Assembly (NCBI GenBank): GCA_910589595.1
Contig: CAJUTM010000039.1
Location: 1-15,782, forward strand
DNA length: 15,782 nucleotides
Reading direction: 5' to 3'
DNA from: an uncultured Eubacterium sp.
Lineage (GTDB): Bacteria; Bacillota; Clostridia; Lachnospirales; Lachnospiraceae
Shown here: positions 14,958-15,782 of the stretch, piece after piece
Layout: every line of letters starts with the position of its first letter
Position numbering within the stretch: the stretch's first letter is position 1
Program-made: the position numbers and the translations under genes
Notes under the pieces: model-generated
Told to the model about the DNA's origin: nothing
Databases searched by the model: none
What the model saw: only the letters and a program-made list of their open reading frames with translations

Positions 14958-15287
14958 TCATTTCAAAATTCCATGTAATTTTAATAAATGAATTACTGCG
15001 CCGTCTACTTCTTTAAATGTCCTGTGACTGACATTCTTTCTGGCAACAATCACAATTCTGTTGCCCTCTTTTACTAATGCGTCATTTTTACGAACGGATT
15101 CTCTTAACAATCTGGTAATGCGGTGACGCACAACACTGTTTCCTACTTTTTTACTAACAGAAAAGCCATATCGACTGGGACCACTCTCCCCGGTTTTTAC
15201 ATACATCACCAGATATTTATTTGCTTTTGATTTACCGAATTTGTAAACCTTTTGAAATTCAGGATTCTTTCCTAATTTTTCAAACAA
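14958..15287 (-). CDS. rnpA: Ribonuclease P protein component
   Basis: RnpA is the protein subunit of RNase P, which trims 5' leaders from tRNA precursors. The 109-residue length is typical. The conserved region SVSKKVGNSVVRHRITRLLRES lies at about 43-64. The classical R-N-R core reads R54-H55-R56 here, so Asn is replaced by His. The FGFSVSKK-type strand and a C-terminal HLLKLHGILK are also normal. The start is TTG at 15287 with GAGGGAG about 6 bases before it. Bacillus rnpA also uses a rare start as I recall. A hairpin lies between rpmH and this gene. Confidence 0.96.
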   Translation of the reverse strand: MFEKLGKNPEFQKVYKFGKSKANKYLVMYVKTGESGPSRYGFSVSKKVGNSVVRHRITRLLRESVRKNDALVKEGNRIVIVARKNVSHRTFKEVDGAVIHLLKLHGILK

Positions 15288-15315
15288 TCTTTTCTCCCTC
15301 TGACAATGAGAAGAA

Positions 15316-15337
15316 AAGGTCGAAAATAATCGACCTT
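15316..15337 (-). terminator. Hairpin between rpmH and rnpA, possible attenuator
   Basis: AAGGTCG (15316-15322) and CGACCTT (15331-15337) form a perfect 7-bp stem with an 8-base loop. It overlaps the rpmH stop codon and is followed on the minus strand by TTTTCTTCT. It could lower rnpA expression relative to the much more needed L34, or mark an RNA processing site. Confidence 0.6.
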
Positions 15338-15470
15338 ATGCAGACAACTTCTTTCTTCCCTTTGCTCTTCTTCTGGCAATTACTTTCCTGCCATTGGATG
15401 TCCTCATTCTTTTTCTAAAACCATGAACTTTTGATCTCTGTCTCTTTTTTGGCTGAAATGTCATTTTCAT
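15336..15470 (-). CDS. rpmH: 50S ribosomal protein L34
   Basis: This 44-residue, strongly basic protein of the large ribosomal subunit is too short for a usual ORF cutoff. It reads MKMTFQPKKRQRSKVHGF at the start and ends RRRAKGRKKLSA, an almost textbook L34. Two in-frame ATG codons are two codons apart. The first (15470) is chosen because AAGGAGG lies at a better distance and MKMTFQP is the common clostridial N-terminus. It is the first gene of the operon with rnpA, yidD, yidC and jag, driven by the promoter at 15525-15553. Confidence 0.98.
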   Translation of the reverse strand: MKMTFQPKKRQRSKVHGFRKRMRTSNGRKVIARRRAKGRKKLSA

Positions 15471-15524
15471 AAGCGGATACACCTCCTTCTTTATAAAATC
15501 GTTTCAAAATCCGTATCAAGCCTA

Positions 15525-15553
15525 ATTATATTATCTCTTTTTTCAATAGTCAA
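15525..15553 (-). promoter_or_regulatory. Strong promoter of the rpmH operon
   Basis: The minus strand reads TTGACT (15548-15553), exactly 17 bases, then TATAAT (15525-15530). This is 11 of 12 consensus bases, as expected for a ribosomal protein gene. Transcription would start near 15518, giving a leader of about 48 bases. The A/T-rich DNA upstream (to about 15,610) could act as an UP element. Between here and 15675 I see no gene and no DnaA box. Confidence 0.9.
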
Positions 15554-15675
15554 GCATATCTTTTTACTTTAACCCTAAAAATATAGGATAATCATTTAAT
15601 TATTTATTTTAATACACGGATATATTGCCGTATATCATCCGGTGCAACGCTCCCAACGAAAAATAGATTGTTTTT

Positions 15676-15782
15676 TTATTTACAGAAATCTTTCGCCGCC
15701 CTCACAAAACTCTCTGTCTGCTGTTGTTTTTTCCTGACTTTTGCAGCATTGACCGCTCGCCGGTACTTATGCACCACCTCTG
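15676..15782 (-). CDS. C-terminal end of an unrecognised open frame (partial)
   Basis: A minus-strand frame is open from the window edge for 34 codons and stops with TAA at 15676. The visible end is very basic and helical in character, with KYRRAVNAAKVRKKQQQ and ending VRAAKDFCK. It does not resemble the end of DnaA, which in relatives is the next gene beyond rpmH and points the other way. The codons used look coding (GCG, AAA, CAG), but 34 codons can be open by chance. If real, a gene in rpmH orientation sits between rpmH and the expected dnaA. No function is proposed. Confidence 0.35.
   Translation of the reverse strand, partial: EVVHKYRRAVNAAKVRKKQQQTESFVRAAKDFCK

Noticed and set aside
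1..15782. CRISPR array, insertion sequence or prophage
   Set aside because: No regularly spaced repeats, transposase with inverted ends or phage structural genes are visible.

Overview
This AT-rich window reads as core chromosome of a low-GC Gram-positive anaerobe, most likely a clostridial (Lachnospiraceae-like) Firmicute. The evidence is the conserved origin-flanking order rpmH-rnpA-yidD-yidC-jag-mnmE-mnmG-rsmG-parA-parB-DUF4446, strong AGGAGG-type ribosome binding sites, several TTG/GTG starts and parS sites of the Bacillus consensus. I do not assign a species.

Right part (about 6,590-15,550, all minus strand): the ribosomal protein L34 / RNase P protein / membrane insertase / Jag block is driven by a near-consensus promoter at 15,525-15,553. 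A hairpin follows jag. Next come the tRNA-modification genes mnmE and mnmG, and rsmG, which overlaps the end of mnmG. Two parS sites sit between rsmG and parA. parA has its own extended -10 promoter, and parB and a DUF4446 gene follow. If dnaA/oriC lies just beyond the right end, as in relatives, these genes run away from the origin on the leading strand. The last 107 bases instead carry the end of an unrecognised minus-strand reading frame, and I see no DnaA boxes.

Middle (about 4,117-6,545): a plus-strand tRNA-Lys(CTT) with promoter and terminator, a minus-strand AI-2E/UPF0118-family membrane protein with a structured leader, and plus-strand trmB. trmB is divergent from dacA, with the two promoters back to back.

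Left part (1-4,116, minus strand): dacA (D,D-carboxypeptidase) is followed 7 bases later by pyk (pyruvate kinase), which ends at a clear terminator. A small serine recombinase preceded by a GC-rich patch comes next, then a small lipoprotein downstream of a strong palindrome. This end looks more accessory than the rest.

Most of the window is conserved housekeeping DNA and I see no complete novel system. The best leads are the AI-2E leader with competing pairings, the Arg-to-Tyr change in the YidC groove, the palindrome at 438-461, the GC-rich patch before the recombinase, and the open frame at the right edge.
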